Positions 1 through 8,697 of a stretch of DNA of 11,146 bases are shown here, in pieces. The DNA is from Elusimicrobiota bacterium. GTDB lineage: Bacteria; Elusimicrobiota; Elusimicrobia; FEN-1173. The stretch lies in the NCBI GenBank assembly GCA_003158755.1, contig PMLF01000306.1, positions 1 through 11,146 of the forward strand. The letters are read 5' to 3'. Made by a program: the position numbers and the translations under genes. Under the pieces are notes generated by a model. It made no database searches. It was not told where the DNA came from and saw only the letters and a program-made list of their open reading frames with translations. Position 1 is the first letter of the stretch; each line of letters opens with the position of its first letter.

Positions 1-87
1 CCCCCCTTTGAAAAAGGGGGGTCCGGGGGGATTTAATGTATCCAGGTGGATCAAAATCCCCCTCCGTCCCCCTTTTTCAAAGGGGGA
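1..87. repeat. REPIN/MITE-like palindromic element, possibly cut by the window start
   Basis: Bases 2-34 and 54-86 pair without any gap (each pair of positions sums to 88). This gives a 33-bp stem with 28 Watson-Crick pairs, three G-U wobbles (21/67, 22/66, 25/63) and two mismatches (23/65, 24/64). The 19-base loop (35-53) holds a smaller hairpin, ATCC (40-43) with GGAT (48-51). Each arm is itself palindromic: CCCCCTTT-GAA-AAAGGGGG at 2-20 and its complement at 68-86. This two-palindromes-in-inverted-orientation design is that of REPINs or of a small non-autonomous hairpin element. It lies 28 bases past the stop of the glucan synthase, so the transcript would end in a very stable hairpin that could protect the 3' end or slow polymerase. 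No T-run directly follows either hairpin, so I do not call it an intrinsic terminator. A related copy lies at 11123-11146. Confidence 0.85.
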
Positions 88-114
88 GGAAAATACCATC
101 CGTTTCCACCCCCG

Positions 115-3100
115 TCAGGGGTTTCCCAAGACGATGAGGACCGAGTGGACCGCCCCGTCGTCGACCAAGAGGATCGGGACCCCGCTTCTCACCGCTTTTC
201 CATCCATTTCCGCCGACCGAACGCCTCGGGAAACTCCCATCGGGTTTTCCACTTTCACCTCGTACCGGGTGGAGTGATAACGGAACGAAAGCTCGAACCC
301 CGGCCAGGACCGGGGAATGCAGGGGTCCATGAAAAGCGTCGTCCCTCGCAGACGGAACCCCAGGATCCATTCGATTCCCGCCCGGTACATCCAACCCGCG
401 GAGCCCGAATACCAGGTCCACCCTCCTCGTCCGACGTGGGGAGGCTCGGCGTAGACGTCTCCGGCGGTCACGTAGGGTTCCACCTTGTAGCGGTGGATGT
501 CGGAACGGGTGCTTCCGTGACGGATGGGGTTCAACAGAGAAAATAACTCTCCCGCTTTGTCGCCGTCGCCCAGGGCGGCGAAGGCCATGAGCGCCCAGAC
601 GGCGGCGTGGGTGTACTGGCCGCCGTTTTCCCGCACGCCCGGCAAGTATCCCTGGATGTAGCCGGGGTTCGGGATGGAGTGATCGAAAGGCGGCGTCAGG
701 AGGAGGACCAGCCCGTCTTTGCGGCGAACGAGGTTTTCTTCCAAGGCCGCCATCGCCCGCGCGGCGCGCGCCGGGTCCGCCGCGCCCGACAGGACGCCCC
801 AGGACTGGGCGATGGAATCGATGCGGCATTCCTCTCCGGCCGCGGACCCCAACGGACTGCCGTCGTCGAAAAAAGCCCGCCGGTACCAGTTCCCGTCCCA
901 GCCGTTCCGCTCGACCGCGGCTTTCAGCTCGCCCACGCACAGCCTCCATTTTTCCGCCCGCGCGGTCTCTCCCCGAACCTCCGCCACCTTGGAGAACTCC
1001 CACAACGTGGAATGCAGGAACCAGGCCAGCCAGACGCTCTCTCCTTTCCCTTCGGGGCCGACGAGGTTCATCCCGTCGTTCCAATCTCCGGTGCCGATCA
1101 GCGGGAGCCCGTGCGCTCCAACGGACAGGCAACGGTCCAAGGCCCGGGCGCAATGTTCGAAAAGGGACGCTTTCACCGTCGACGTTTGGGGGAGGAAGTA
1201 GGCGTCTTCCTTCCCGGCGGGAATGGGAGGGCCTTCCAGGAAGGAAACGGGTTCGTCCAGGATGGCCTTGTCGCCGGTCACTTCCAGGTAATGGAGGACG
1301 GCGTAGGCGAGCCACGCGGGATCGTCCGCGATTTTCGTGCGCACGCCGCGCCCGGAAGGAGGATGCCACCAATGTTGGACGTCCCCTTCGGGGAACTGGC
1401 GGCCGGCCGCGCGGAGGATATGTTCCCGGGCGATGTCCCGGCGGGAAACCGTCAGGGCCATCACGTCCTGGAGCTGGTCCCGGAAACCGAAAGCGCCTCC
1501 GCCTTGATAAAAGCCCGTGCGCGCCAGGAGGCGGCAGGCGAGGGTCTGATAGAGGACCCAGCGGTTAAGGAGGAGGTTCATGGAATGGTCGGGGGTGCGG
1601 ACTTGGACGGCCCCCAAGTCGTTCTCCCACTGTTTCTCGACGGCGGTGAAAGCGGTGTTCAGGTCTTGTTTTCGGTAACGGTGGACCAGCTCCAAAGCGC
1701 TCGAACGGTCGGCGGCTTGGCCGAGGAAAAAATCCAGACAAGTCTGTTCTCCCGGGCGGAGGAAAACCACGGCCTGGAGGGCCGCGCAGGGGTCCAACCC
1801 CGGACCGACGGTCCCGGACAACCTCCAGTTCCCATCCAACGCCGCTGGACGCGCCGTCGCGCCGTTGCGGCCGAGGAACTCCGTGCGGTCTCCCGTCCAC
1901 GCGGTTTGTTTTCCGGCGAAGTCGGCGAAGGCGACGCGGTTACCGAAATCCTCGTTCCAGGGGTTGCGCGCGAGCATAGCCCCGCTCTCTTCGTCGACTT
2001 CGGTGACGACGAAGGGGGCGGAGGCGGCCTTCGAGGTCCCCAAAATCCATTCGACATAGGAAGTGATCGACAACCGTCTCGGTCGGCCGGAGCGGTTCGT
2101 GATCGTCAGGCGCGAAATCTTGACCGAATCTTGCACGGGCACGAACTGCAGAAGATCCGTTGCGATCCCGTGGGAGACGTGTTCGAAGCGGCTGTATCCC
2201 TGGCCGTGGCGGATGAGGTAGGACGACGATTCCTCCCGGATGGGAAGCGCGGTGGGGGTCCATACGTCGCCGGTTTCCTCGTCCCGGAGGTAGAAGATTT
2301 CGCCGGAGGGGTCGCTCACCGGATCGTTGGACCAGGGAGTGATTCGGTTTTCCCGGCTGTTCAACGACCACGTGAGTCCGGCGCCGGATTCGGACACCTG
2401 GAACCCGAACTCGGGGTTCGCGACGACGTTGATCCAAGGGGCCGGCGTCCATTGTCCGGGAGCCAGGACCGTCACGTACTCGCGGCCGTCCGCGGAAAAC
2501 CCCCCGAGGCCGTTGAAGAATTGGAGGTCCGGAATATCGGCCGGTTCCCGGGCCGGCGAGGACGCGATCCTCTTGGAGGGAGGGGAAATGTTGATCGGTT
2601 TGCGGGTCCAATCCAGGCGCTCGACCTGGAGCGCGAGGGAGCCCTGCCGGCTGAGGAGGACGATCCGCGCGGCCGTTTGCAACAGGCGCCGGTCATCGGA
2701 GGAAAGGAGATCGGCGCGCAAAACGAAGATGCCGCCCCGGGACCCGCGAAGCTCATGCCGATAGGCCGCTTGCCTGGTGCGGACGAGGGACTCCAACGTG
2801 GTCTGCAGGTCTTGGTCGTACGTCGTTTGTTTTTCGTTCAGGATGACGAGGTCCACCTCCAGACCCTTCATGCGCCAGTATTCGTGGGCCCTCAGGATGT
2901 CCCGGACGATGTCCCGGTCTTCCGGCTCGTCGATCCGCACCAGGACGATCGGGAGGTCTCCCGATATCCCATGAACCCACAGGTTCGAAGGGCCCCGGGT
3001 GTTCCGTTGAAGGATCCCGGAGGAAGGGCGCAGGTCCGCGTTGGAATGGAGGATGCGTCCGGCCAGTTCCTGAAAATAGTTCGCCTCGCCCGAGGCCATC

Positions 3101-6100
3101 CCCAGGTGGTGCTGCTGGATCTGCGCCTGGGTCCAGGCCAACGTGACGGCGCGTTCGAACATTGCCGAGTCGTGATATTTGTCGGCCAAAGCCAGCGCGT
3201 CCCCGCGGGAAGGCGCGGCCAGGGTGGTGAAGGCCACCCGGGCCGATTCGCCGGGGTTCAGCCGTACGCATCGGCGAAGGCTGACGATGGGATCCAACAC
3301 GGCGCCCGCCGTGTCGGAGAGGGGCTTTCCGTCGGTCACGCACATCGGCGCCCGCAGGTCCCGGCCCCGGCCGAGGAACCGGGCTCGGTCCGTTTCGTAT
3401 TGCAGGGGGCCCGTCGCGTTTCCTTCCACAACGACGACGTGGGCCGCCCAGGGAGAAGGATCTCCCGGCAGGCGGGGCCGGCGCTCGCAGAGGAGGCCGT
3501 TCACTTCCGGCACGAACTCCGTCCGCACGAAGAGGTTGGAGAACGCGGGGTGGGCCAAGTCGGCGGCCGGCTCGGCGAGCACGATCTCCGCGTAGGACGT
3601 GAGCTCGATCTCCCGCGTCCGGGTCCCGAGGTTCTTGAGGGTGACCCGGCGGATCTCGGCGTCGTCTTCGGGCGACACCACCACCTCCAGCGTCGTGAGC
3701 AGGGATCCGTCCTTGCGGACGATCTTGGCGCGCTCCTCGGAGAAATCGACCTCGTAGCTTTCCGGTTCCGTCCCCGCGGGCTGGAAACCCGCGGACCAGA
3801 CGTCCCCCGTCCGGACGTCCCGGAGGAAGATGTACGTCCCGTGAGCGTCCCGCGTCGGGTCCTCCCGCCATCGCGTGACCGACAGCCCCTTCCACCGGGA
3901 ATAGCCGGAACCCGCGGCGGTCATCATGACGCTGTACCGTCCGTTGGACAAAAGATGGGTGCGGGGCGGGGAATCGTAGGGGGAATGGAAGAGGCGGAGG
4001 ACGGGCGCGGCGAGCGCGCGGATTTCGCCTTGATCCTCCTCGGAGCGGAAGCGCGTGAAACGGACCTCGCGGGGGAGGCGCTCCTGGAGGAGCAGCTCGG
4101 CCGCCTGGACCATCGGCTCGGCGTGAAACCGGGAGCGAAGGATGCCGTTGAACATCGCGTTGCCCAGGGCGGCCAAGGACATTCCCTGATGGTGCGCCAT
4201 GTACGCCCGAACCACGGCCACCTTTTGGTTTTCCGGCAGGCGCGCGGGCGTGTAGTCCAGGGATTCATAAAAGCCGAACTGGCCGTCGGCCCCCTCTTTC
4301 GCCAGGCGCCGAAAGTTCCTCGCGGACTCCGATGGATCGATAAGCGCCGCGAGGGCGGTGGCGTAGGGCGCGATCAAAAGGTCTTGGGACAGGCCGCGCT
4401 TCAGGCCCAGCCCGGGTACCCCGAAGTTGGAGTATTGATAGGAGAACTCGAGGTTCCGCACGTTGAAGGCGGACTCGGAAACGCCCCAAGGGACTCCCCT
4501 CTCCTCTCCGTAGTCGATCTGGCGCCGGACGACGGCGCGGCAGGTTGTTTCCAGGAGCCCTCGGGAGGGGGCCCGCATCACCAGGGAAGGCATCAAGTAT
4601 TCGAACATGGAGCCGGACCAGGACAGGAGCGCCGCGCCCCGCGCCAACGGCGTGAAAGACCTTCCCAGTCGAAACCAGTGCGCGGCCGGGACGTCGCCTT
4701 TGGCGATGGCGACGTAGCTCGCGAGGCGGGCTTCGGAGGCGAGCAGGTCGTAATGGCCGGGGTCCGCCTTCCGCTCCGCCGCGTGAAAGCCGATATAGAA
4801 AAGTTTCTTCGACGGGTCGAAGAGGACCCCGAAGTCCATTTCCCGGACGGTCTGGTCGCACAGGCGCGCCAGCGAAGCCAGCCTCCGCGGGAGGGCGGAA
4901 GCGGCCTCCTCGTCGGAGAGATCGCGGGCGTGTCCGTCGATCTGCCGAAGCAGCAGTTCCGACCAGTCCAGCAGCTCCGTTTTCCCATAGGCCCCGTGAA
5001 GCGCGGCCAGCGTGCGGGCGATGTCGGCCAGGACGACGGCCTGATTTCGGATCCCGGCGAGAAATCCTTTCCATTCGGAATCCGTCGACGGACGGGCTTT
5101 CAGGGCTTCCCGGATCGCTTCGACGGTCTCATGGACCTGGACTTCCGTCACCGTTCCGGCCCGCCCGTGTCCTTCGGCGTCGCCGGCCGCCTCCCGGATC
5201 AAATCGAGGACGTCCCCGATCCCGGCGGCGATGTCCCCCCGGGGGACGGGGGTGACGGCGAGTTCCCGGCAGGCGTTCCCCACGGCCCATAGGTGGCCGG
5301 CCAAGTTCCCGCTGTCCACCGTCGACACATAGGGCGGGTCCAAGGGGCGGAGGTCTTTGGTGTCGTACCAATTGAACAAATGGCCTTCGTGGCGCTTCAT
5401 TCCCCGGACCGTGGAAATCGTCGCTTCCAGCCGTTCCGTCATTTCCAAGAGGCCGATCCAGCCGAAATCGCGGGCCGTCGCGACCGAGAGGAGATAGAGT
5501 CCGATGTTGGTGGGCGACGTGCGGTTCGCCACGACGGGGAGGGGGACTTCCTGGAAGTTGTCCGGCGGCAGGAAATGGTGCTCGGCCGTGACGAAGGTCT
5601 CGAAGAAACGCCAGGTTTTTCGGGCGATCCGGCGGAAATAGCGGCGGTCTTCGGGAGACAGGGGCCGGACCTCTTCCTTATCGGCCGAAAGGCTCAACCG
5701 CGCGGACACCCACGGCGCGAGGAGCCAGAGGAGAATCAAGGGGATCAGGGAAGACCAAGGCGCGGGAGCTCGGAGCCCCCAGGTCAGTCCGGCCAGGACC
5801 GCCGCCAGGAGAGGAGTGACCCGCGCATGGGGACAAGAAGCGATCCGCCTGCCGTCGAAGGCGTTCTTGACTTCCGCCGCGGTGACCCATTCCAAAAGGT
5901 GCCGGCGGCTGAAGCGAAGGCGGAAGAGCGTTCGGAGGATCGCGTCGGTCATTACGCGGGCCTGCCGCGCGAGAAAAAGGAGGGAAAGGACGGACTGGAA
6001 AAGCGCCGGCTTGAGGTCCCCGCCCAGGGAACGCCAGCGCGCGATTCCGAAGCCCTTTCGAAAGGGAGAGAGGCATTCGGCGAGGACGGGCAGCAACGGG

Positions 6101-8694
6101 GGAAAAAGGAACGTTCCCGCGATGAAGCTCATCCAGAGGAGGGAGAGCGGTCCTTTCCACAAGGCGGCGCAGAACAGGCCCAGGAAGGCCGCGGGCGCGG
6201 AAAGGGACCGGCGCAGGTTGTCGATCATCTTCCACTGGGAGATTAGGGGCAAAGGCGTCTCGCCTCCGTCGACGGCGGCGCGGGGGTTTTTCCCGAAGAT
6301 CCAAGGAAGCAGCTGCCAATCCCCGCGGGTCCAGCGGTGGGCGCGGGCGAGGGAGATTTCCTGATGGGAGGGGAATTCCTCGAAAAGCTCGACGTCGGTC
6401 AGGAGCGCTGTCCGGGCTTGGAGGCCCTCGTAGAGGTCGTGGCTGAGCATCGAATTCTCCGGTACTCGGCCTTGGAGGGAGGCCTCGAAGGCGTCCAAGT
6501 CATAGATTCCTTTACCGACGTAAGAGCCCTCCCCGAAGAGGTCCTGATACACGTCCGAAACGGCGAAGGCGTAGGGGTCGATCCCGGCGGGCCCCGAATA
6601 GAGGTTCTGATAGAGGGATCCTCCTCCGGTCATCGGAAGCGTCGGCGTGATGCGCGGCTGCATGACGCCGTAGCCTTCCACGACGCGGCCGGAGACGGGA
6701 TCTCGGCGGGGACGGTTCAACGGATGGGCCATGGCGCCCGCCAGACGGAAGGCGGCGCCCCGGGAAATGAGAGTGTCGGCGTCGAGAGTCACCACGTAGC
6801 GGATCTCCGGAAAGGTTCCTTCGCCGGGGGGTGTTCGGAGGAACGAGGTCGCCGCGTCGCCCCGGAGCCATCGGTTCAGCTCATGCAGTTTCCCCCGCTT
6901 GCGTTCCCATCCCATCCAAACCCCCTCGCGGTCGTTCCACAACCGGCGGCGATGGAAGAGGTGGAACCGGGTCTTCCTTTCCGGTCCGGGACCGTGCCGG
7001 TTGTTGAGGCGATCGATCCCCCGGAGCGCGGCGTCGACGAGCGCCTCATCGTCGGACCGGTGCTCCGTCGGGGAATCCGTCCAGTCGGCGAGGAGGGCGA
7101 AAAAGATATGCCCGTCCGGGTTGCTCAGGTAATGGATTTCCAGCCGGTCGACGCATTCCTGAACGCCGTGGAGGTCGGCGAGCATTACGGGCATGACCAC
7201 GAGTGTGGGAAAGGCGCGGGGGATGCCGTCGGAAAAGTCCAGTTTGGGCAGGGGGACGGGCCGGACGATCTCCGTCACGATGCGGTTCACGACGGCCACG
7301 ACCAAATCCGAGGCCGGGAGCAGGCCCAGGAGGCCCCAGGCGATGAGCGACGGCATGGTCGCGCCCGCGTGAGCGCTGGCGCGGAGGCCCTCGGCCAGCA
7401 GGATCCCCGTTCCCGCCGCGATGCTTCCGAGGTACATGCCGGGCCGCCAGGATCGGAAAGCGCGGGATAGGCGCTGAATCACCGGCGGGCGGAAACCGAT
7501 CTCTTTTTCGAAAGCAGGACGTCCCTCCGAGATCAGGTAATAACCCGGATCGTTCTCCCGAGGGGTTTCAAGAGGGGAAGGTTTCACCGTCGGAGCGGGC
7601 GATCCGGTTCCACCGTTTTTGGCGGCTTGCACCGCGCGACGGGCCACCTCCACCTCCGGGAGCCCGGATCCTCGGGAAAGGGCTTCAATGGAATGGCGGT
7701 ACATGTCCCGGGTCGTAAAATCCATCGCGGCGAAACCGCCTCCCGCGCGGAGGACCTGGTCGACCGCGGAAACGTCTTCAAAGAACTGGGACCAGTCCAG
7801 GGCGGAGACCGCCCGCATGCTCGTGATCACGTTCCTCACGGTCGAGTTCATGGCGGCCTGTTCCTGGTGCTCCCGGCGCACGATCTCGTCGGCGTCGAGG
7901 CCTTGGGCCGTGAGGCGCGCGTCCAACCAAGGCAGGACGGCCGCCGCGTTCCCCCCCTGGTCCCGGAGGCGTTGGACCAGTTGGACGACGAACGCCCTCT
8001 CCCGGGCGTCTTCCTCGAAGGAGCGCAGGACCGCCGCCGGGTCGGAGGGCGCCGGACCCTTCAGCCCGAGGAACGCGTCGGCGAGGGCGTCCGCGCGGCG
8101 GCGGGCGACCCGGGTGGAGGTAATGCGCTCGGCCAGACGGCGGAGGTTCTCGACCAGCACGACCCGCAGACTGATGGCCAGGGCCCAGACTTCGCCCATT
8201 TGAAAGATTTCAATTCGTTGGTAGGCCCGCGTGAAACGGCGCAACCAGTCGGGGTCGAAGCGGCTGTCGGTGTGGGTAACGAAGGCCCAGGCCAAGGCGA
8301 ACACCCTCGGATACCCGGCCATGTCCCCCCCCGATAGCTTGGGGAGCTGGCGGTAAAAGCCGGGGGGGAGGTCCTCGATGATTTCGCGGACCTGCTCCTC
8401 GATGACGTAGAAGTTGTCCAGGAGCCACTCGGCCGCCGGGGCGATGGACCTCTCCTCCCGGACGGCGCGGGCGATGTTCCGCCGGCATTCGGCCAGCACG
8501 CGGCCGTTCTCCTTGACGCGGGGAAGGAGGGCGTGTCCTCGGGAGGGCTTTCGGGAAACCGCGTGGGACGACGCCAGGCTTTCCGCGTGCTGTTCCAGTC
8601 GTTCGATGCTGAACAGCTCGGACCGGATGGGGTCTTTCGGCTCGGCGGCCGGAGAGAAGCGGTCAATCCATCCGGAAAACAATCTCCCGCTCAC
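115..8694 (-). CDS. ndvB: Cyclic beta-1,2-glucan synthase (GT84 / cyclisation domain / GH94)
   Basis: Giant inner-membrane enzyme expected to make cyclic beta-1,2-glucan from UDP-glucose. Its 2859 residues match the roughly 2800-2870 of Agrobacterium ChvB and Brucella Cgs. Residues 86-120 carry the family N-terminal block (PAAEWLLDNF...LPKL). Hydrophobic segments at about 420-437 and 447-469 precede the glycosyltransferase domain, which has D638-A-D640 (UDP-sugar/metal), the SHD753 acidic motif and a QxxRW-like site ending at R787-W788. More membrane segments lie near 831-846, 849-871, 959-974 and 980-998. The glycoamylase-like region (about 1020-1510; cyclisation domain, GH189 in this family) shows MFEY (1363-1366), GVPWGVSES with E1407, E1477 and MAHHQG (1499-1504). 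Two related beta-sandwich domains follow (each with LRDxxTGDVW, near 1620 and 2133). The GH94 phosphorylase module has the WNDG motif (2538-2541, expected catalytic Asp D2540) and GGQYTHA (H2696, phosphate site). No frameshift or missing motif was seen. The GTG start has a stop two codons upstream, and the next in-frame ATG (M125) would remove conserved sequence. Product linkage and cyclisation are inferred from homology. Confidence 0.95.
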   Translation of the reverse strand: MSGRLFSGWIDRFSPAAEPKDPIRSELFSIERLEQHAESLASSHAVSRKPSRGHALLPRVKENGRVLAECRRNIARAVREERSIAPAAEWLLDNFYVIEEQVREIIEDLPPGFYRQLPKLSGGDMAGYPRVFALAWAFVTHTDSRFDPDWLRRFTRAYQRIEIFQMGEVWALAISLRVVLVENLRRLAERITSTRVARRRADALADAFLGLKGPAPSDPAAVLRSFEEDARERAFVVQLVQRLRDQGGNAAAVLPWLDARLTAQGLDADEIVRREHQEQAAMNSTVRNVITSMRAVSALDWSQFFEDVSAVDQVLRAGGGFAAMDFTTRDMYRHSIEALSRGSGLPEVEVARRAVQAAKNGGTGSPAPTVKPSPLETPRENDPGYYLISEGRPAFEKEIGFRPPVIQRLSRAFRSWRPGMYLGSIAAGTGILLAEGLRASAHAGATMPSLIAWGLLGLLPASDLVVAVVNRIVTEIVRPVPLPKLDFSDGIPRAFPTLVVMPVMLADLHGVQECVDRLEIHYLSNPDGHIFFALLADWTDSPTEHRSDDEALVDAALRGIDRLNNRHGPGPERKTRFHLFHRRRLWNDREGVWMGWERKRGKLHELNRWLRGDAATSFLRTPPGEGTFPEIRYVVTLDADTLISRGAAFRLAGAMAHPLNRPRRDPVSGRVVEGYGVMQPRITPTLPMTGGGSLYQNLYSGPAGIDPYAFAVSDVYQDLFGEGSYVGKGIYDLDAFEASLQGRVPENSMLSHDLYEGLQARTALLTDVELFEEFPSHQEISLARAHRWTRGDWQLLPWIFGKNPRAAVDGGETPLPLISQWKMIDNLRRSLSAPAAFLGLFCAALWKGPLSLLWMSFIAGTFLFPPLLPVLAECLSPFRKGFGIARWRSLGGDLKPALFQSVLSLLFLARQARVMTDAILRTLFRLRFSRRHLLEWVTAAEVKNAFDGRRIASCPHARVTPLLAAVLAGLTWGLRAPAPWSSLIPLILLWLLAPWVSARLSLSADKEEVRPLSPEDRRYFRRIARKTWRFFETFVTAEHHFLPPDNFQEVPLPVVANRTSPTNIGLYLLSVATARDFGWIGLLEMTERLEATISTVRGMKRHEGHLFNWYDTKDLRPLDPPYVSTVDSGNLAGHLWAVGNACRELAVTPVPRGDIAAGIGDVLDLIREAAGDAEGHGRAGTVTEVQVHETVEAIREALKARPSTDSEWKGFLAGIRNQAVVLADIARTLAALHGAYGKTELLDWSELLLRQIDGHARDLSDEEAASALPRRLASLARLCDQTVREMDFGVLFDPSKKLFYIGFHAAERKADPGHYDLLASEARLASYVAIAKGDVPAAHWFRLGRSFTPLARGAALLSWSGSMFEYLMPSLVMRAPSRGLLETTCRAVVRRQIDYGEERGVPWGVSESAFNVRNLEFSYQYSNFGVPGLGLKRGLSQDLLIAPYATALAALIDPSESARNFRRLAKEGADGQFGFYESLDYTPARLPENQKVAVVRAYMAHHQGMSLAALGNAMFNGILRSRFHAEPMVQAAELLLQERLPREVRFTRFRSEEDQGEIRALAAPVLRLFHSPYDSPPRTHLLSNGRYSVMMTAAGSGYSRWKGLSVTRWREDPTRDAHGTYIFLRDVRTGDVWSAGFQPAGTEPESYEVDFSEERAKIVRKDGSLLTTLEVVVSPEDDAEIRRVTLKNLGTRTREIELTSYAEIVLAEPAADLAHPAFSNLFVRTEFVPEVNGLLCERRPRLPGDPSPWAAHVVVVEGNATGPLQYETDRARFLGRGRDLRAPMCVTDGKPLSDTAGAVLDPIVSLRRCVRLNPGESARVAFTTLAAPSRGDALALADKYHDSAMFERAVTLAWTQAQIQQHHLGMASGEANYFQELAGRILHSNADLRPSSGILQRNTRGPSNLWVHGISGDLPIVLVRIDEPEDRDIVRDILRAHEYWRMKGLEVDLVILNEKQTTYDQDLQTTLESLVRTRQAAYRHELRGSRGGIFVLRADLLSSDDRRLLQTAARIVLLSRQGSLALQVERLDWTRKPINISPPSKRIASSPAREPADIPDLQFFNGLGGFSADGREYVTVLAPGQWTPAPWINVVANPEFGFQVSESGAGLTWSLNSRENRITPWSNDPVSDPSGEIFYLRDEETGDVWTPTALPIREESSSYLIRHGQGYSRFEHVSHGIATDLLQFVPVQDSVKISRLTITNRSGRPRRLSITSYVEWILGTSKAASAPFVVTEVDEESGAMLARNPWNEDFGNRVAFADFAGKQTAWTGDRTEFLGRNGATARPAALDGNWRLSGTVGPGLDPCAALQAVVFLRPGEQTCLDFFLGQAADRSSALELVHRYRKQDLNTAFTAVEKQWENDLGAVQVRTPDHSMNLLLNRWVLYQTLACRLLARTGFYQGGGAFGFRDQLQDVMALTVSRRDIAREHILRAAGRQFPEGDVQHWWHPPSGRGVRTKIADDPAWLAYAVLHYLEVTGDKAILDEPVSFLEGPPIPAGKEDAYFLPQTSTVKASLFEHCARALDRCLSVGAHGLPLIGTGDWNDGMNLVGPEGKGESVWLAWFLHSTLWEFSKVAEVRGETARAEKWRLCVGELKAAVERNGWDGNWYRRAFFDDGSPLGSAAGEECRIDSIAQSWGVLSGAADPARAARAMAALEENLVRRKDGLVLLLTPPFDHSIPNPGYIQGYLPGVRENGGQYTHAAVWALMAFAALGDGDKAGELFSLLNPIRHGSTRSDIHRYKVEPYVTAGDVYAEPPHVGRGGWTWYSGSAGWMYRAGIEWILGFRLRGTTLFMDPCIPRSWPGFELSFRYHSTRYEVKVENPMGVSRGVRSAEMDGKAVRSGVPILLVDDGAVHSVLIVLGNP

Positions 8695-8697
8695 CGC

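Noticed and set aside
68..86. Intrinsic terminator after the glucan synthase
   Set aside because: The hairpin is strong, but the bases that follow on the minus strand are ACGGAGGGGG rather than a U-run, so it is better described as a repeat that may stabilise RNA.
77..1372. A 431-codon frame on the minus strand overlapping the end of the glucan synthase, and similar smaller frames throughout
   Set aside because: They sit in other frames of the GH94 module and have Arg/Pro/Gly-rich low-complexity translations, typical shadows of GC-rich coding sequence.
607..5292. A 1561-codon open frame on the plus strand, opposite the glucan synthase
   Set aside because: It lies wholly antisense to a gene with clear domain motifs. 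Long antisense frames arise from GC-rich third positions in the true gene. Its translation is rich in Arg, Gly and Pro with no recognisable domain.
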